A program made the translations under genes and the position numbers. Positions 9,934 through 18,309 of a DNA stretch of 64,000 bases are shown one piece after another. The DNA lies in contig JBBCJM010000178.1 of assembly GCA_037190175.1 (NCBI GenBank), forward strand, positions 1 through 64,000, written 5' to 3'. Position 1 is the stretch's first letter, and the number at the start of each line of letters is the position of its first letter. The stretch comes from JBBCJM01 sp037190175. Its GTDB lineage: Bacteria; Pseudomonadota; Alphaproteobacteria; Rhodobacterales; Rhodobacteraceae. Below the pieces are notes generated by a model, which was given only the letters and a program-made list of their open reading frames with translations, made no database searches and was not told where the DNA came from.

Positions 9934-10644
9934 TCAGCCGCCCCTGTCGAAGGGGGTCAGGTCGCCCTTGGGCCGCTGCTCGGCCGGCAGGGTGCCGGTG
10001 ACCAGATAGATCACCTGCTCGGCGATCCCGGTGGCGTGGTCGCCCACCCGCTCGATGTTCTTGGCGATGAAATGCAGGTGCATGCAGGGGGTGATGTTGC
10101 GCGGATCCTCCATCATGTGGGTCAGGAACTCGCGAAACAGGGCATTGTACATCTGGTCGACCTCGCGGTCGCGCTGGCGCACGTCCTCGGCCAGTTCCGC
10201 GTCGCGCTGGATATAGGCGTCGAGCGCGTCCTTCAGCAGCTGTTCCACCAGCCTGGCCATCCGGCGGATCGAGCCCGCGGCGCCGTTCACCGGCGCCATC
10301 TCGGCCAGCACGGTGGAGCGTTTGGCCAGGTTCTTGGCATAGTCGCCGCAGCGTTCCAGGCTGGCGCCCACCTTCATCACGGTCAGCACGGTGCGCAGGT
10401 CGGTGGCGGTGGGCGCGCGCAGGGCGATCAGGCGGGCGCATTCGGCGTTGATCTGCTCCTCCAGCGCGTCGATGGCGCTGTCGCCGCGGCGCACCGCCTC
10501 GGCCAGTTCGGTGTCGCGGGTCTCCAGCGCCTGCGCGGCCTGCAGGAGCGCCTCTTCCACCAGCCCGCCCATGCGCATGATCAGCGCCTGGATCGCCTCC
10601 AGGTCGCGGTCGAACGCGCTGGCGATATGGGGTTCCTGTTGCAC
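9934..10644 (-). CDS. phoU: Phosphate signalling protein PhoU
   Basis: PhoU couples the occupied Pst transporter to PhoR/PhoB silencing. The 236-residue protein shows the twofold repeat of three-helix bundles, with the metal-coordinating E-x3-D-type motifs in both halves (SLERCGDYAKNLAKR and NIERVGDHATGIAE). It lies between pstB (13-base gap) and phoB (one-base gap), the usual order. Confidence 0.96.
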   Translation of the reverse strand: MQQEPHIASAFDRDLEAIQALIMRMGGLVEEALLQAAQALETRDTELAEAVRRGDSAIDALEEQINAECARLIALRAPTATDLRTVLTVMKVGASLERCGDYAKNLAKRSTVLAEMAPVNGAAGSIRRMARLVEQLLKDALDAYIQRDAELAEDVRQRDREVDQMYNALFREFLTHMMEDPRNITPCMHLHFIAKNIERVGDHATGIAEQVIYLVTGTLPAEQRPKGDLTPFDRGG

Positions 10645-10657
10645 GTCTTGCCTCCCG

Positions 10658-11455
10658 TCAGCCGATGCGGCCGGAAATGTAGGATTCGGTCCGCGGGTCC
10701 TGCGGATTGGTGAAGATCTGGCCGGTCTCGCCGTATTCGACCAGATGGCCGAGGTGGAAGAAGGCGGTGCGCTGGCTGACGCGGGCGGCCTGCTGCATCG
10801 AATGGGTCACGATGACGACCGAGAAGTTGGCCCGCAGCTCGTCGATCAGTTCCTCGACCTGCGCGGTGGCGATGGGGTCCAGCGCCGAACAGGGCTCGTC
10901 CATCAGCAGGACCTCGGGCGAGGTGGCGACGGCGCGGGCGATGCAGAGCCGCTGCTGCTGCCCGCCCGACAGGCCGGTGCCGGTCTCGCCCAGCCGGTCC
11001 TTCACCTCGTTCCACAGCGCGGCCTTCTTCAGCGCGCTTTCGACCACCCCGTCCAGCTCGGACTTGGAGCGGGTCAGGCCGTGGATGCGCGGGCCGTAGG
11101 CCACGTTGTCGTAGATCGACTTGGGGAAGGGGTTGGGCTTCTGGAACACCATGCCCACCTTGGCGCGCAGCTGCACCGGGTCCACCCTGCGGTCATAGAT
11201 GTCCTCGCCGTCTAGCAGGATCTTGCCCTCCACCCGGGCGCTGGCCACGGTGTCGTTCATCCGGTTCAGGCAGCGCAGGAAGGTGGACTTGCCGCAGCCC
11301 GAGGGGCCGATGAAGGCGGTCACGGTCTTGTCGAGGATGTCCACGTCGACATCCTTCAGCGCGTGCTTCTCGCCATAGTACACCTGCACGCCCCGCGCGG
11401 TGATCTTGTTCTGGTCGGTATCCAAGGTTCTCTCCGCGATGCGCATGTCGTTCAT
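10658..11455 (-). CDS. pstB: Phosphate ABC transporter ATPase
   Basis: PstB powers high-affinity phosphate import. The 265-residue protein has Walker A GPSGCGKST at 50-58, the family-specific PNPFPKSIYDNVAYGPRIHG segment, signature LSGGQQQRLCIARA and Walker B VLLMDEPCSALDP. Twelve bases separate it from pstA upstream. All expected residues are present. Confidence 0.97.
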   Translation of the reverse strand: MNDMRIAERTLDTDQNKITARGVQVYYGEKHALKDVDVDILDKTVTAFIGPSGCGKSTFLRCLNRMNDTVASARVEGKILLDGEDIYDRRVDPVQLRAKVGMVFQKPNPFPKSIYDNVAYGPRIHGLTRSKSELDGVVESALKKAALWNEVKDRLGETGTGLSGGQQQRLCIARAVATSPEVLLMDEPCSALDPIATAQVEELIDELRANFSVVIVTHSMQQAARVSQRTAFFHLGHLVEYGETGQIFTNPQDPRTESYISGRIG

Positions 11456-11467
11456 GGAAATAGGCCC

Positions 11468-12838
11468 CTACCAGCGGCGTTCAAAGCGGCGGCGCAGCAG
11501 GATGGCCGCGACGTTCATGATGACGAGGAACCCCAAGAGCACGATGATCGCGCCCGAGGAGCGTTCGATGAAGGCCGGATCCGAGCGCGAGGCCCAGGAA
11601 TAGACCTGCACCGGCAGCGCGGTGGCGGGTTCCAGCACCCCGCCCTCGAAGGGGCCGGAGGGATAGTTGGCCACGAAGGCCACCATGCCGATCAGCAGCA
11701 GCGGAGCGGTTTCCCCCAGCGCCGAGGCGAGGCCCAGGATCGTGCCGGTCAGGATGCCGGGCGCGGCCAGCGGCAGCACGTGGTGGAACACGGTCTGCAT
11801 CTTCGACGCCCCCACCCCCAGCGCCGCATCGCGGATCGAGGGCGGCACCGCCCGGATCGCCGCGCGGGTGGCGATGATGATGGTGGGCAGCGTCATCAGC
11901 GTCAGCACCAGCGCCCCCACCAGCGAGGAGGACTGCGGGAACTGCGCGAAGTTGATGAAGATGGCCAGGCCCAGGATCCCGTAGACGATCGAGGGCACCG
12001 CGGCGAGGTTCGAGATGTTGACCTCGATCAGGTCGGTCCAGCGGTTCTTGGGCGCGAACTCTTCCAGATAGATCGAGGCGGCCACCCCGATGGGCAGCAC
12101 CATCAGCGCCACCAGAAGCATCATGTAGGCCGAGCCGATCAGCGCCACGCCCAGCCCCGCGGCCTCGGGCCGCTGGTCCGAGGCGTCGGGCGAGGTGATG
12201 AAGCGCCAGTTGAAGCCGATGTTCAGGATCCCGGCCTCGCGCAGCCGGTCGGCGAGGTCCAGCTGCTCGACCGAGATGTTGGTGTCGCGCTGGGCGGTGT
12301 CGCGGGTCACCCGGCCCTTCAGGTAGCCGTCGATCCGGCCGGTGGCAAAGCCGGTGACCTCGATGGTGCTACCCAGCAGCGTGGGATTGCCCAGCACCTG
12401 GTTGCGCAGCTGCGCCGGGGTGTCGCGCGAGATGAAGTCGGAAAGCTGCCGCGCGCTCAGCCCCTCGGTCGGGATGCCGCGTTCGGTCAGGTGCGAGGCC
12501 AGCGCCTCGTTCAGCAGGTTGGTATAGCCGATGGTGGTGATCCGCATCATCTCGGCGCGGTCGCGGTTGCCGCCCGGGTCCAGCCGCTCGGCGTCCAGCG
12601 TCACCGGGAAGGTCAGCGTGGTCTGGCGGAAGGCCGACACCCCGTCGGAGAAAATCGTCCACAGCATGATGGCCAGCGTGCCGAGGCTGACGCAGATCGC
12701 CACCACCCCATAGGCGCGGAACCGCGCCTCGGCCGCGTTGCGCTTCTTCATCAGCGGGTCGGCGGTCAGGATCGAGCTTTTCGGCCGGGGGCCTCCGCCC
12801 GGCGCGGCGGCAAGGCCGTTGGCGGTCGCGTCGGTCAT
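11468..12838 (-). CDS. pstA: Phosphate ABC transporter permease PstA with periplasmic insertion
   Basis: One of the two membrane subunits of the Pst importer. At 456 residues it is about 160 longer than the E. coli protein. The permease core is C-terminal (about residues 225-450), with the coupling-helix motif AALGVGASKMQTVFHHVLP. Between the first helix (near residues 45-65) and the core lies a hydrophilic region of roughly 150 residues, presumably periplasmic. Long PstA proteins of this kind are known in alphaproteobacteria. The start at 12838 gives an ATGA overlap with the pstC stop, so translation is coupled. Confidence 0.93.
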   Translation of the reverse strand: MTDATANGLAAAPGGGPRPKSSILTADPLMKKRNAAEARFRAYGVVAICVSLGTLAIMLWTIFSDGVSAFRQTTLTFPVTLDAERLDPGGNRDRAEMMRITTIGYTNLLNEALASHLTERGIPTEGLSARQLSDFISRDTPAQLRNQVLGNPTLLGSTIEVTGFATGRIDGYLKGRVTRDTAQRDTNISVEQLDLADRLREAGILNIGFNWRFITSPDASDQRPEAAGLGVALIGSAYMMLLVALMVLPIGVAASIYLEEFAPKNRWTDLIEVNISNLAAVPSIVYGILGLAIFINFAQFPQSSSLVGALVLTLMTLPTIIIATRAAIRAVPPSIRDAALGVGASKMQTVFHHVLPLAAPGILTGTILGLASALGETAPLLLIGMVAFVANYPSGPFEGGVLEPATALPVQVYSWASRSDPAFIERSSGAIIVLLGFLVIMNVAAILLRRRFERRW

Positions 12839-14295
12839 TCGTATTGCTCCCGGTACTTGCGCACGATCCACAGCGCGAAGACGTTCAGGCACAGGGTGAT
12901 GACGAAGAGCGTCATGCCCAGCGCGAAGGCCACCAGCGTCTCGGGCGAGTTGAACTCGGTGTCGCCGGTCAGCTGGCTGACGATCTTCACCGTGATGGTG
13001 GTCATCGCCTCGAAGGGGTTGAGGTCCATCCGCGCGGCGGCGCCCGCGCCCATGGTCACGATCATCGTCTCGCCGATGGCGCGGCTGCCGGCCAGCAGGA
13101 TCGCCCCCACGATGCCGGGCAGCGCCGCGGGCAGGATCACCTGCCGGATCGTCTCGGACCGCGTGGCGCCCAGGCCATAGGAGCCGTCGCGCATCGACTG
13201 CGGCACCGCGTTGATGATGTCGTCGGCCAGCGACGAGATGAAGGGGATGTTGAGGATGCCGATCACGATCCCCGCCGTCATCACCGAGGAGCCCGAGGAG
13301 CCGAGCCCCAGCGGCTGGGCGAAGTAGTCGCGCAGGGCAGGCCCCACGGTCACCAGCGCGAAGAGGCCGAAGACCACGGTGGGGATGCCCGCGATCACCT
13401 CGACCAGCGGCTTGATGATCGAACGCATCCGCGGCGTGGCGTATTCGGCCAGATAGATCGCGGTGAAGAGCCCGATGGGCACGGCCACGATCATCGAGAC
13501 CAGGGTGATGTAGAGCGTCCCCCACAGAAGCGGCAGGAGGCCCAGTTGGCTGTTGCCCTGGAAGCTCGGCAACCATGTCAGGCCGAACAGGAAGTCGGCG
13601 AAGGGATACATGGTGGAAAAGCGGATCGTCTCGGTCAGCATCGACAGCACGATGCCGACCGTGGTCATGATCGCGATGGTGGAGGCCAGGATCAGCAGCC
13701 CCAGCACCACCCGCTCGACCCGGTTGCGGGCGCGGAAGTCGCCGTTCGTCACCCGGACCGCCCAGGCCAGCCCGGCGGCGGCCACGGCCAGCGTGAGGAT
13801 GGCGCGGAACAGGTTGCCGGTGCGGGCCATCTGCCGGTAGCTCTGCGCCGCCTGCAGCACCTGCGGCGTGACCTCGGCCCCCAGCGCCACGCCCACGCCG
13901 GCCAGCCGGTCGCGCACCGAGCCGAACTCGGTGCGGATGCGCGCGGCCTGGTCCTCGCTCAGCGCGCCGCGGGCCACCGCGGTGTCGAGCCCCGCGGCCA
14001 CCCGGCGCACGTCGGCCATCAGGAGCACGCGCTGGCTGTCGTTCTCGAACTGCGCGGCGGGGAAATGGCCCGAAAGCTGGCGCTCGATCACCAGGGGCTG
14101 GATCACGACCCAGAGCGTCAGGACCAAGAGCGCCGGCAGCAGCGCGAGGATCGCGCCGTACCAGCCGTAATAGTTCGGCAGCGAATGCAGCCGCCGCACG
14201 TTGCCGCCGACCGAGGCGATGGCGCGCCGGCGGCAGATGACGAAGCCCACCACGGCAAGACCCGCGAGGACGGCGATGATGAGGAAGACGGACAT
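12835..14295 (-). CDS. pstC: Phosphate ABC transporter permease PstC, long form
   Basis: The partner permease of PstA. The 486-residue protein has an N-terminal helix, a second helix near residues 45-70, then a hydrophilic segment of about 100 residues before another span and the six-helix core (SYGLGATRSETIRQVILPAALPG is the coupling motif). E. coli PstC has about 319 residues, so this too is an enlarged alphaproteobacterial form. The start at 14295 (MSVFLIIAVLAGLAV) is chosen over a longer frame that reads through the hairpin behind pstS. Confidence 0.93.
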   Translation of the reverse strand: MSVFLIIAVLAGLAVVGFVICRRRAIASVGGNVRRLHSLPNYYGWYGAILALLPALLVLTLWVVIQPLVIERQLSGHFPAAQFENDSQRVLLMADVRRVAAGLDTAVARGALSEDQAARIRTEFGSVRDRLAGVGVALGAEVTPQVLQAAQSYRQMARTGNLFRAILTLAVAAAGLAWAVRVTNGDFRARNRVERVVLGLLILASTIAIMTTVGIVLSMLTETIRFSTMYPFADFLFGLTWLPSFQGNSQLGLLPLLWGTLYITLVSMIVAVPIGLFTAIYLAEYATPRMRSIIKPLVEVIAGIPTVVFGLFALVTVGPALRDYFAQPLGLGSSGSSVMTAGIVIGILNIPFISSLADDIINAVPQSMRDGSYGLGATRSETIRQVILPAALPGIVGAILLAGSRAIGETMIVTMGAGAAARMDLNPFEAMTTITVKIVSQLTGDTEFNSPETLVAFALGMTLFVITLCLNVFALWIVRKYREQYE

Positions 14296-14325
14296 GGAGG
14301 GTCCTGACCGAGGGGTCGCGGAGAA

Positions 14326-14356
14326 GGGGCGCCCCGGCCCGCGGCCGAGGCGCCCC
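14326..14356 (-). terminator. Attenuating hairpin between pstS and pstC
   Basis: GGGGCGCC and GGCGCCCC (8-bp stem) flank a GC-rich loop that can itself pair. It lies directly behind pstS, where such structures commonly stabilise the binding-protein message and lower read-through to the permease genes. No T-run is seen. Confidence 0.6.
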
Positions 14357-14371
14357 CGGGGGGTCACGGGA

Positions 14372-15433
14372 TCAGTTCAGCGACCGCAGCGGGGTGCGGC
14401 CCTGCACATGCGCCTGCGTCGCGGCCAGCTCGGGGTCGGCGACCAGGCCGTACTGGGCCAGCGGGCCGTCCGGGCCGGCCATGTCGTCGGACACGAAGAA
14501 CTCGACGTATTCCTTCAGCCCGGGGATCACGTCCATATGCGCGAGCTTGACGTAGAAGAACAGCGGGCGCGAGATCGGATATTCGCCCGAGGCGATGCTT
14601 TCGGTCGAGGGCACGACGCCCGAGACGGTGGCCACCCGCAGCTTGTCGGTGTTGTTCTGGTAGAAGGCCAGGCCGAACACGCCGATGGCGTTCTTGTCGG
14701 CGTCCAGCCGCTGCAGCGTCTCGGTATAGTCGCCGTCGATGTCGACCGAGCGGCCGTCGGTGCGCAGCGTGATGCAGCGGCGGTTGGCGGCCGCGGTCTT
14801 CGCCGCGTCGTCGGCGCCGTCGGCGGCGGCCAGGAACACGTCGAAGGCGCCCGCTTCCTTGCAGCCCTCCTGCAGCACGCGCAGGTCGAAGACCTCGCGG
14901 GTGCCGTGCTTGGTGCCGGGGATCAGCGCCAGGATGTTCTGCGCCGGCAGGTTCGGGTTGAAGTCGGCCCACTGGCTGTGCGGGTTGGCGACGACCTGGC
15001 CGTCCTTGACCACCTCGGCGGCCAGCGCGTTGAAGAAGTCGGCCGGGGTGAAGGCGAATTCGGGCCCGTTCACGTCCGAGGCGAAGACGATCCCGTCATA
15101 GCCGATGCGCACTTCCATCACGTCGGTCACGCCGTTGGCCGCGCAGGTGTCGAGGTCGCGCTGGCTGATCCGGGTCGAGGAATTGGCGATGTCGACCGTG
15201 TTCGGCCCCACGCCCTCGCAGAGCTTGGCGCGGCCGGCGCCCGAACCGCCGCCTTCCACGACCGGGGCCGGGAAGTCGAAGTTCTCGCCGAAGGCTTCGG
15301 CCACGATCGTCGAATAGGGCAGGACGGTCGAGGACCCGGTGATCTGCACCTGATTGCGTTGCTGGGCGACCGCAGCGGTGGCCGACACCGCCGCAATGGC
15401 GACCGCCGAGGTGGCGAGCTTGATCATCGACAT
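14372..15433 (-). CDS. pstS: Periplasmic phosphate-binding protein
   Basis: PstS binds phosphate in the periplasm and delivers it to PstCAB. The protein starts with a Sec signal peptide (MSMIKLATSAVAIAAVSATAAVA, cleavage after AVA) and then the PstS-type opening QITGSSTVLPYSTIVAEAF with the phosphate-contacting Ser/Thr residues and the GGGSGAG loop. It is 353 residues from the chosen ATG at 15433, which has GGAG six bases upstream; an ATG four codons earlier has no such site. It is the first gene of the pst operon, controlled by the Pho box upstream. Confidence 0.95.
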   Translation of the reverse strand: MSMIKLATSAVAIAAVSATAAVAQQRNQVQITGSSTVLPYSTIVAEAFGENFDFPAPVVEGGGSGAGRAKLCEGVGPNTVDIANSSTRISQRDLDTCAANGVTDVMEVRIGYDGIVFASDVNGPEFAFTPADFFNALAAEVVKDGQVVANPHSQWADFNPNLPAQNILALIPGTKHGTREVFDLRVLQEGCKEAGAFDVFLAAADGADDAAKTAAANRRCITLRTDGRSVDIDGDYTETLQRLDADKNAIGVFGLAFYQNNTDKLRVATVSGVVPSTESIASGEYPISRPLFFYVKLAHMDVIPGLKEYVEFFVSDDMAGPDGPLAQYGLVADPELAATQAHVQGRTPLRSLN

Positions 15434-15514
15434 GTGATTCTCCATCTGGACAAGCGCAAGGCGCCAGAGCCGCGCCTTCCGCCCGGGGGCTTAGCCGGCG
15501 CGCACGACGCTTAT

Positions 15515-15532
15515 TCAACAGTTTTGCGACAG
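15515..15532 (-). promoter_or_regulatory. Pho box upstream of pstS
   Basis: In the pstS direction the sequence reads CTGTCGC-AAAA-CTGTTGA, two 7-base PhoB half-sites with 11-base periodicity (consensus CTGTCAT-N4-CTGTCAT). It lies about 80 bases before the pstS start. Confidence 0.75.
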
Positions 15533-15607
15533 TTTGATGAACCCGCGCGCGGGATCGTGAACGGGGTCTTGCCCGGGCTCCCGTCCGGCCCATATGGAAG
15601 GGCGCGC

Positions 15608-15669
15608 GGGGGGACGGCCCCTCGCCTGTCGCAGAACGCCGGGACGGCCCGGCACCTTCGAGGGGTGCC
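15608..15669 (+). promoter_or_regulatory. mini-ykkC (guanidine-II) riboswitch of gdx
   Basis: Two short GC stems each close an ACGG tetraloop: P1 at 15608-15623 (loop 15614-15617) and P2 at 15638-15653 (GCCGGG/CCCGGC, loop 15644-15647), 14 bases apart. Paired hairpins with ACGR loops define the guanidine-II class, and the gene behind it is of the guanidinium-exporter subtype. The 3' arm of P2 overlaps an alternative hairpin, GGCACC (15651-15656) with GGTGCC (15664-15669), which buries part of the GAGGGG ribosome site at 15660-15665. P2 and that hairpin cannot coexist, so guanidinium binding would be expected to free the ribosome site. The fold is read by eye, not computed. Confidence 0.82.
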
Positions 15670-15672
15670 GCG

Positions 15673-15987
15673 ATGGCCTGGATCTCTCTCCTGTTCGCCG
15701 GATTGCTGGAAATCGTCTGGGCGGTGGCGATGAAACGCTCGGCCGGCTTCACCCTGCTGGCGCCCACGCTGGTGATGCTGGGGGCGATGGCGGCCAGCTT
15801 CGCGCTGCTGGCGCTGGCGATGCGCAGCCTGCCCTTGGGGACCGCCTATGCGGTCTGGACCGGGATCGGCGCGGCGGGGGCGTTCCTCGCCGGGGTGCTG
15901 TTCATGGGCGAGGCGGCCAGCCCGATGCGGCTGGCGGCGGCGGGGCTGATCCTGGCCGGGATCGTGCTGATGAAGCTGGCAGGGTGA
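15673..15987 (+). CDS. gdx: Guanidinium exporter, SMR family
   Basis: A 104-residue four-helix small multidrug resistance protein that works as an antiparallel dimer and exchanges guanidinium for protons. Glu13 (LLEIVW) is the conserved central carboxylate. The WAVAMKRSAGFT and GTAYAVWTGIGAAGAF stretches are those of the Gdx (formerly SugE) subtype rather than EmrE. The ATG at 15673 follows GAGGGG by seven bases. The riboswitch immediately upstream supports the substrate assignment. It is divergent from pstS. Confidence 0.93.
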   Translation: MAWISLLFAGLLEIVWAVAMKRSAGFTLLAPTLVMLGAMAASFALLALAMRSLPLGTAYAVWTGIGAAGAFLAGVLFMGEAASPMRLAAAGLILAGIVLMKLAG

Positions 15988-16011
15988 GGGGCCGAACGAA
16001 TTTGGCCCGGC

Positions 16012-17331
16012 TCAGCCGTTGCGCGCGGCGGCGGCGAAGGCGCGGGCCTCGGCCGGCGCGGTGCCCAGCATGGCGGTGCCCTGCGGGATGGCGAGGGCGG
16101 GGAACCGCGCCCGGGCCAGCGACAGCAGATCCCCCTGCCCCGCCTGCGCCTGCCGGCTGAGGTCCTTCACCACCGCCTGCGCCTCGGGCCGCGGCATATG
16201 GGAGGCGAGCGCGAAGGCCAGCGCCTCGGCATGGATCACCCCGCCGCCGGCCTCGAGCCCCGGCGCCATGGCCGGCGGATCGGGCGTCAGCCGGGCGCAG
16301 AGGTCGGCCGCCAAGGCCAGCGAGCGGCCGGTGGCGAGGCACAGCTGCGGCAGCGCCAGCCATTCCTGGAACCAGGCCGCGCCGTCGCGGCTCTGCCGGT
16401 GCAGCGTGGCGCCCTGCATCACCCCGGCCAATGCGATCCCGAACCGCGCCAGGGCGACCAGCACCGAAGGCCCGACCGGGTTTTCCTTCTGCGGCATGGT
16501 GGAGGAGCCGCCGCCGCCCGCCAGCCTGACCTCATTGATCCCCGATTGGGTCAGCAGGATCAGGTCCTCGCCCAGCTTGCCGGTGGCCCCCAGCACCCCG
16601 GCCATCCAGCCGGCGAGCCCCGCCATCCCGTCGCGCTGGGCGTGCCAGGAATGCCCGGGGTCGGCCAGATCCAGCGCCGCGGCCAGCCCCGCCCGCACCT
16701 CCGGCCCCCGCGGCCCCATGGCCGAGAGCGTGCCGGCCGCGCCGGAGAGCGAGACGCGCAGCACGCCCTCGCGCACCGGGCCCAGACGGTCGCGCAGCGC
16801 GATCAGCGGCCGGCCCCAGCCCGCCACCAGCGCGCCGAAACTGGTGGGCGTGGCGGTCTGGCCATAGGTGCGGGCGGCCATGGGCAGTTCGGCATGGGCC
16901 TCCGCCAGCCCCGCCAGCGCCCCCAGCAGCGCCTCCAGCCGCCCCTGCCACAGGTCCAGCACCCGCCGCAGCCGCAGCGCCAGCCCGGTATCGGCGATGT
17001 CCTGCGAGGTGGCGCCCCAATGCAGGTACTGCATGAGCTCCGGCGCCCCGGCGGCCTTGCGGAAGGCCGCCACCAGCCCCGGCACCGGCACCCCGTCGGT
17101 CGCGACCCCAGCGGTCCGCGACGCGGGGTCGACCAGCACCTCGCGGCTGGCGCGGTCGATGAAGGCCGCGGCCTCGGCCGGGATCAGCCCCAGTTCCCCC
17201 TGCACCCGGGCCAGCGCGCCCTCCACCAGCAGCATGGCGCGGATCTCGGCGCTGTCGGTGAAAAGCGCGGCGGTCTCGGGCTCGCCCAGCAGGTCGCGGT
17301 AGATCAGGCCGTCGGCGGGATGGGCGGGCAT
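16012..17331 (-). CDS. pcaB: 3-carboxy-cis,cis-muconate cycloisomerase
   Basis: PcaB converts beta-carboxymuconate to gamma-carboxymuconolactone in the protocatechuate branch of the beta-ketoadipate pathway. The 439-residue protein belongs to the fumarase/aspartase superfamily; the signature loop is GSSTMPQKENP, and the helical-core elements HWGATSQDIADT and GAAGTL are present. The start at 17331 (MPAHPADGLIYRDL) follows a GAGA-type site; the longer frame runs into a dispersed repeat. It is the last gene of the pca operon, separated from the BKACE gene by about 130 bases that hold this repeat. Confidence 0.94.
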   Translation of the reverse strand: MPAHPADGLIYRDLLGEPETAALFTDSAEIRAMLLVEGALARVQGELGLIPAEAAAFIDRASREVLVDPASRTAGVATDGVPVPGLVAAFRKAAGAPELMQYLHWGATSQDIADTGLALRLRRVLDLWQGRLEALLGALAGLAEAHAELPMAARTYGQTATPTSFGALVAGWGRPLIALRDRLGPVREGVLRVSLSGAAGTLSAMGPRGPEVRAGLAAALDLADPGHSWHAQRDGMAGLAGWMAGVLGATGKLGEDLILLTQSGINEVRLAGGGGSSTMPQKENPVGPSVLVALARFGIALAGVMQGATLHRQSRDGAAWFQEWLALPQLCLATGRSLALAADLCARLTPDPPAMAPGLEAGGGVIHAEALAFALASHMPRPEAQAVVKDLSRQAQAGQGDLLSLARARFPALAIPQGTAMLGTAPAEARAFAAAARNG

Positions 17332-17355
17332 CGTGGTCTCTCGATGGCTGGCCCC

Positions 17356-17442
17356 GGGGGCGCTGCCCCCCAGCCAGCGGTTCTCTCGAACCGATGGCGT
17401 GAACCGCTGGCAACCCCGGGATATTTGGGACACCAAAGAAAG
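17356..17442. repeat. Dispersed repeat between the BKACE gene and pcaB
   Basis: Contains a GGGGGC/GCCCCC hairpin (17356-17370), overlapping alternative hairpins built from CCAGCGGTTC and GAACCGCTGG (17374-17410), and the block GGGATATTTGGGACACCAAAGAAAG-type at 17418-17442. The same block, in either orientation, recurs near 33396 and 45791, and a relative of the whole unit lies at 26102. Confidence 0.75.
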
Positions 17443-17460
17443 CCGGGGTGGTGGGGGGCG

Positions 17461-18309
17461 TCAAGCCGCGGGTTTCAGCGGGATGTCGAGGATCGCGCGG
17501 GCCTGCTGCCAGCTGGCCACCGGGCGGCCGTGTTTCTCGCAGAGTTCGGCAGCGCGTCTCACCAGCGCGGCGTTGGAGGGGGCCAGCCTGTCGCGGTCGA
17601 GGCGCACATTGTCCTCCATCCCCGTGCGGGCATGGCCGCCGGCGCCAATCGCCCAGTCGTTCAGCACGATCTGGTTCGGCCCGATCCCGGCGGCGCACCA
17701 GGGCGCATCCGGCCCGAACAGGCGATGCACGGTGCGGATGTAGTAGTCGAACACGTCGCGGTCGGCCGGCATCGCGTTCTTCACCCCCATCACGAACTGC
17801 ACATAGGGGCGCTTCGCCAGTTGCCCGCGGTCCCACATCGCCTTGGCTTGCAGGATGTGCGAGAGGTCGAAGGCCTCGATCTCCGGCACCACCCCGTAGC
17901 GCAGCATCTCCGCCGCCAGCCAGTCCACCAGGTCGGGCGGGTTCTCGTAGACCCGGGTGGGGAAGTTGTTCGACCCCACCGAGAGCGAGGCCATGTCGGG
18001 GCGCAGGGGCAGCATCCCGCCGCGCGCCTGCCCCGCCCCCGACCGCCCGCCGGTGGAGAGCTGCACGATCATGCCGGGGCAATGCGCGCCCAACCCCTCC
18101 ATCAGCCGGGCGAACCGCTCGGGGTCCGAGGTGGGGCGCCCCTCGTCGTCCCTCACATGGGCGTGGACGATGCTGGCGCCGGCCTCGAACGCCTCCTGCG
18201 TACTCTCCACCTGTTCGGCGATGCTGATCGGCACGCCTGGGTTGTTGGCCTTGGTGGGCAGCGAGCCGGTGATGGCGACGCAGATGATGCAGGGCGTGGT
18301 CATGCCCAT
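17461..18309 (-). CDS. Beta-keto acid cleavage enzyme (BKACE, DUF849)
   Basis: BKACE enzymes condense a beta-keto acid with acetyl-CoA and split the adduct into acetoacetate and a new acyl-CoA, using a Zn-bound TIM barrel. The 282-residue protein has the family start (CIICVAITGSLPTK), the zinc-ligand motif HAHVRD and SVGSNNFPTRVYENPP. It begins directly after the pcaG stop (TAG then ATG) in the pca operon. That context suggests beta-ketoadipate as substrate, giving succinyl-CoA plus acetoacetate; activity on beta-ketoadipate is known in the family, but this assignment is inference. No pcaI, pcaJ or pcaF is in the window. Confidence 0.88.
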   Translation of the reverse strand: MGMTTPCIICVAITGSLPTKANNPGVPISIAEQVESTQEAFEAGASIVHAHVRDDEGRPTSDPERFARLMEGLGAHCPGMIVQLSTGGRSGAGQARGGMLPLRPDMASLSVGSNNFPTRVYENPPDLVDWLAAEMLRYGVVPEIEAFDLSHILQAKAMWDRGQLAKRPYVQFVMGVKNAMPADRDVFDYYIRTVHRLFGPDAPWCAAGIGPNQIVLNDWAIGAGGHARTGMEDNVRLDRDRLAPSNAALVRRAAELCEKHGRPVASWQQARAILDIPLKPAA

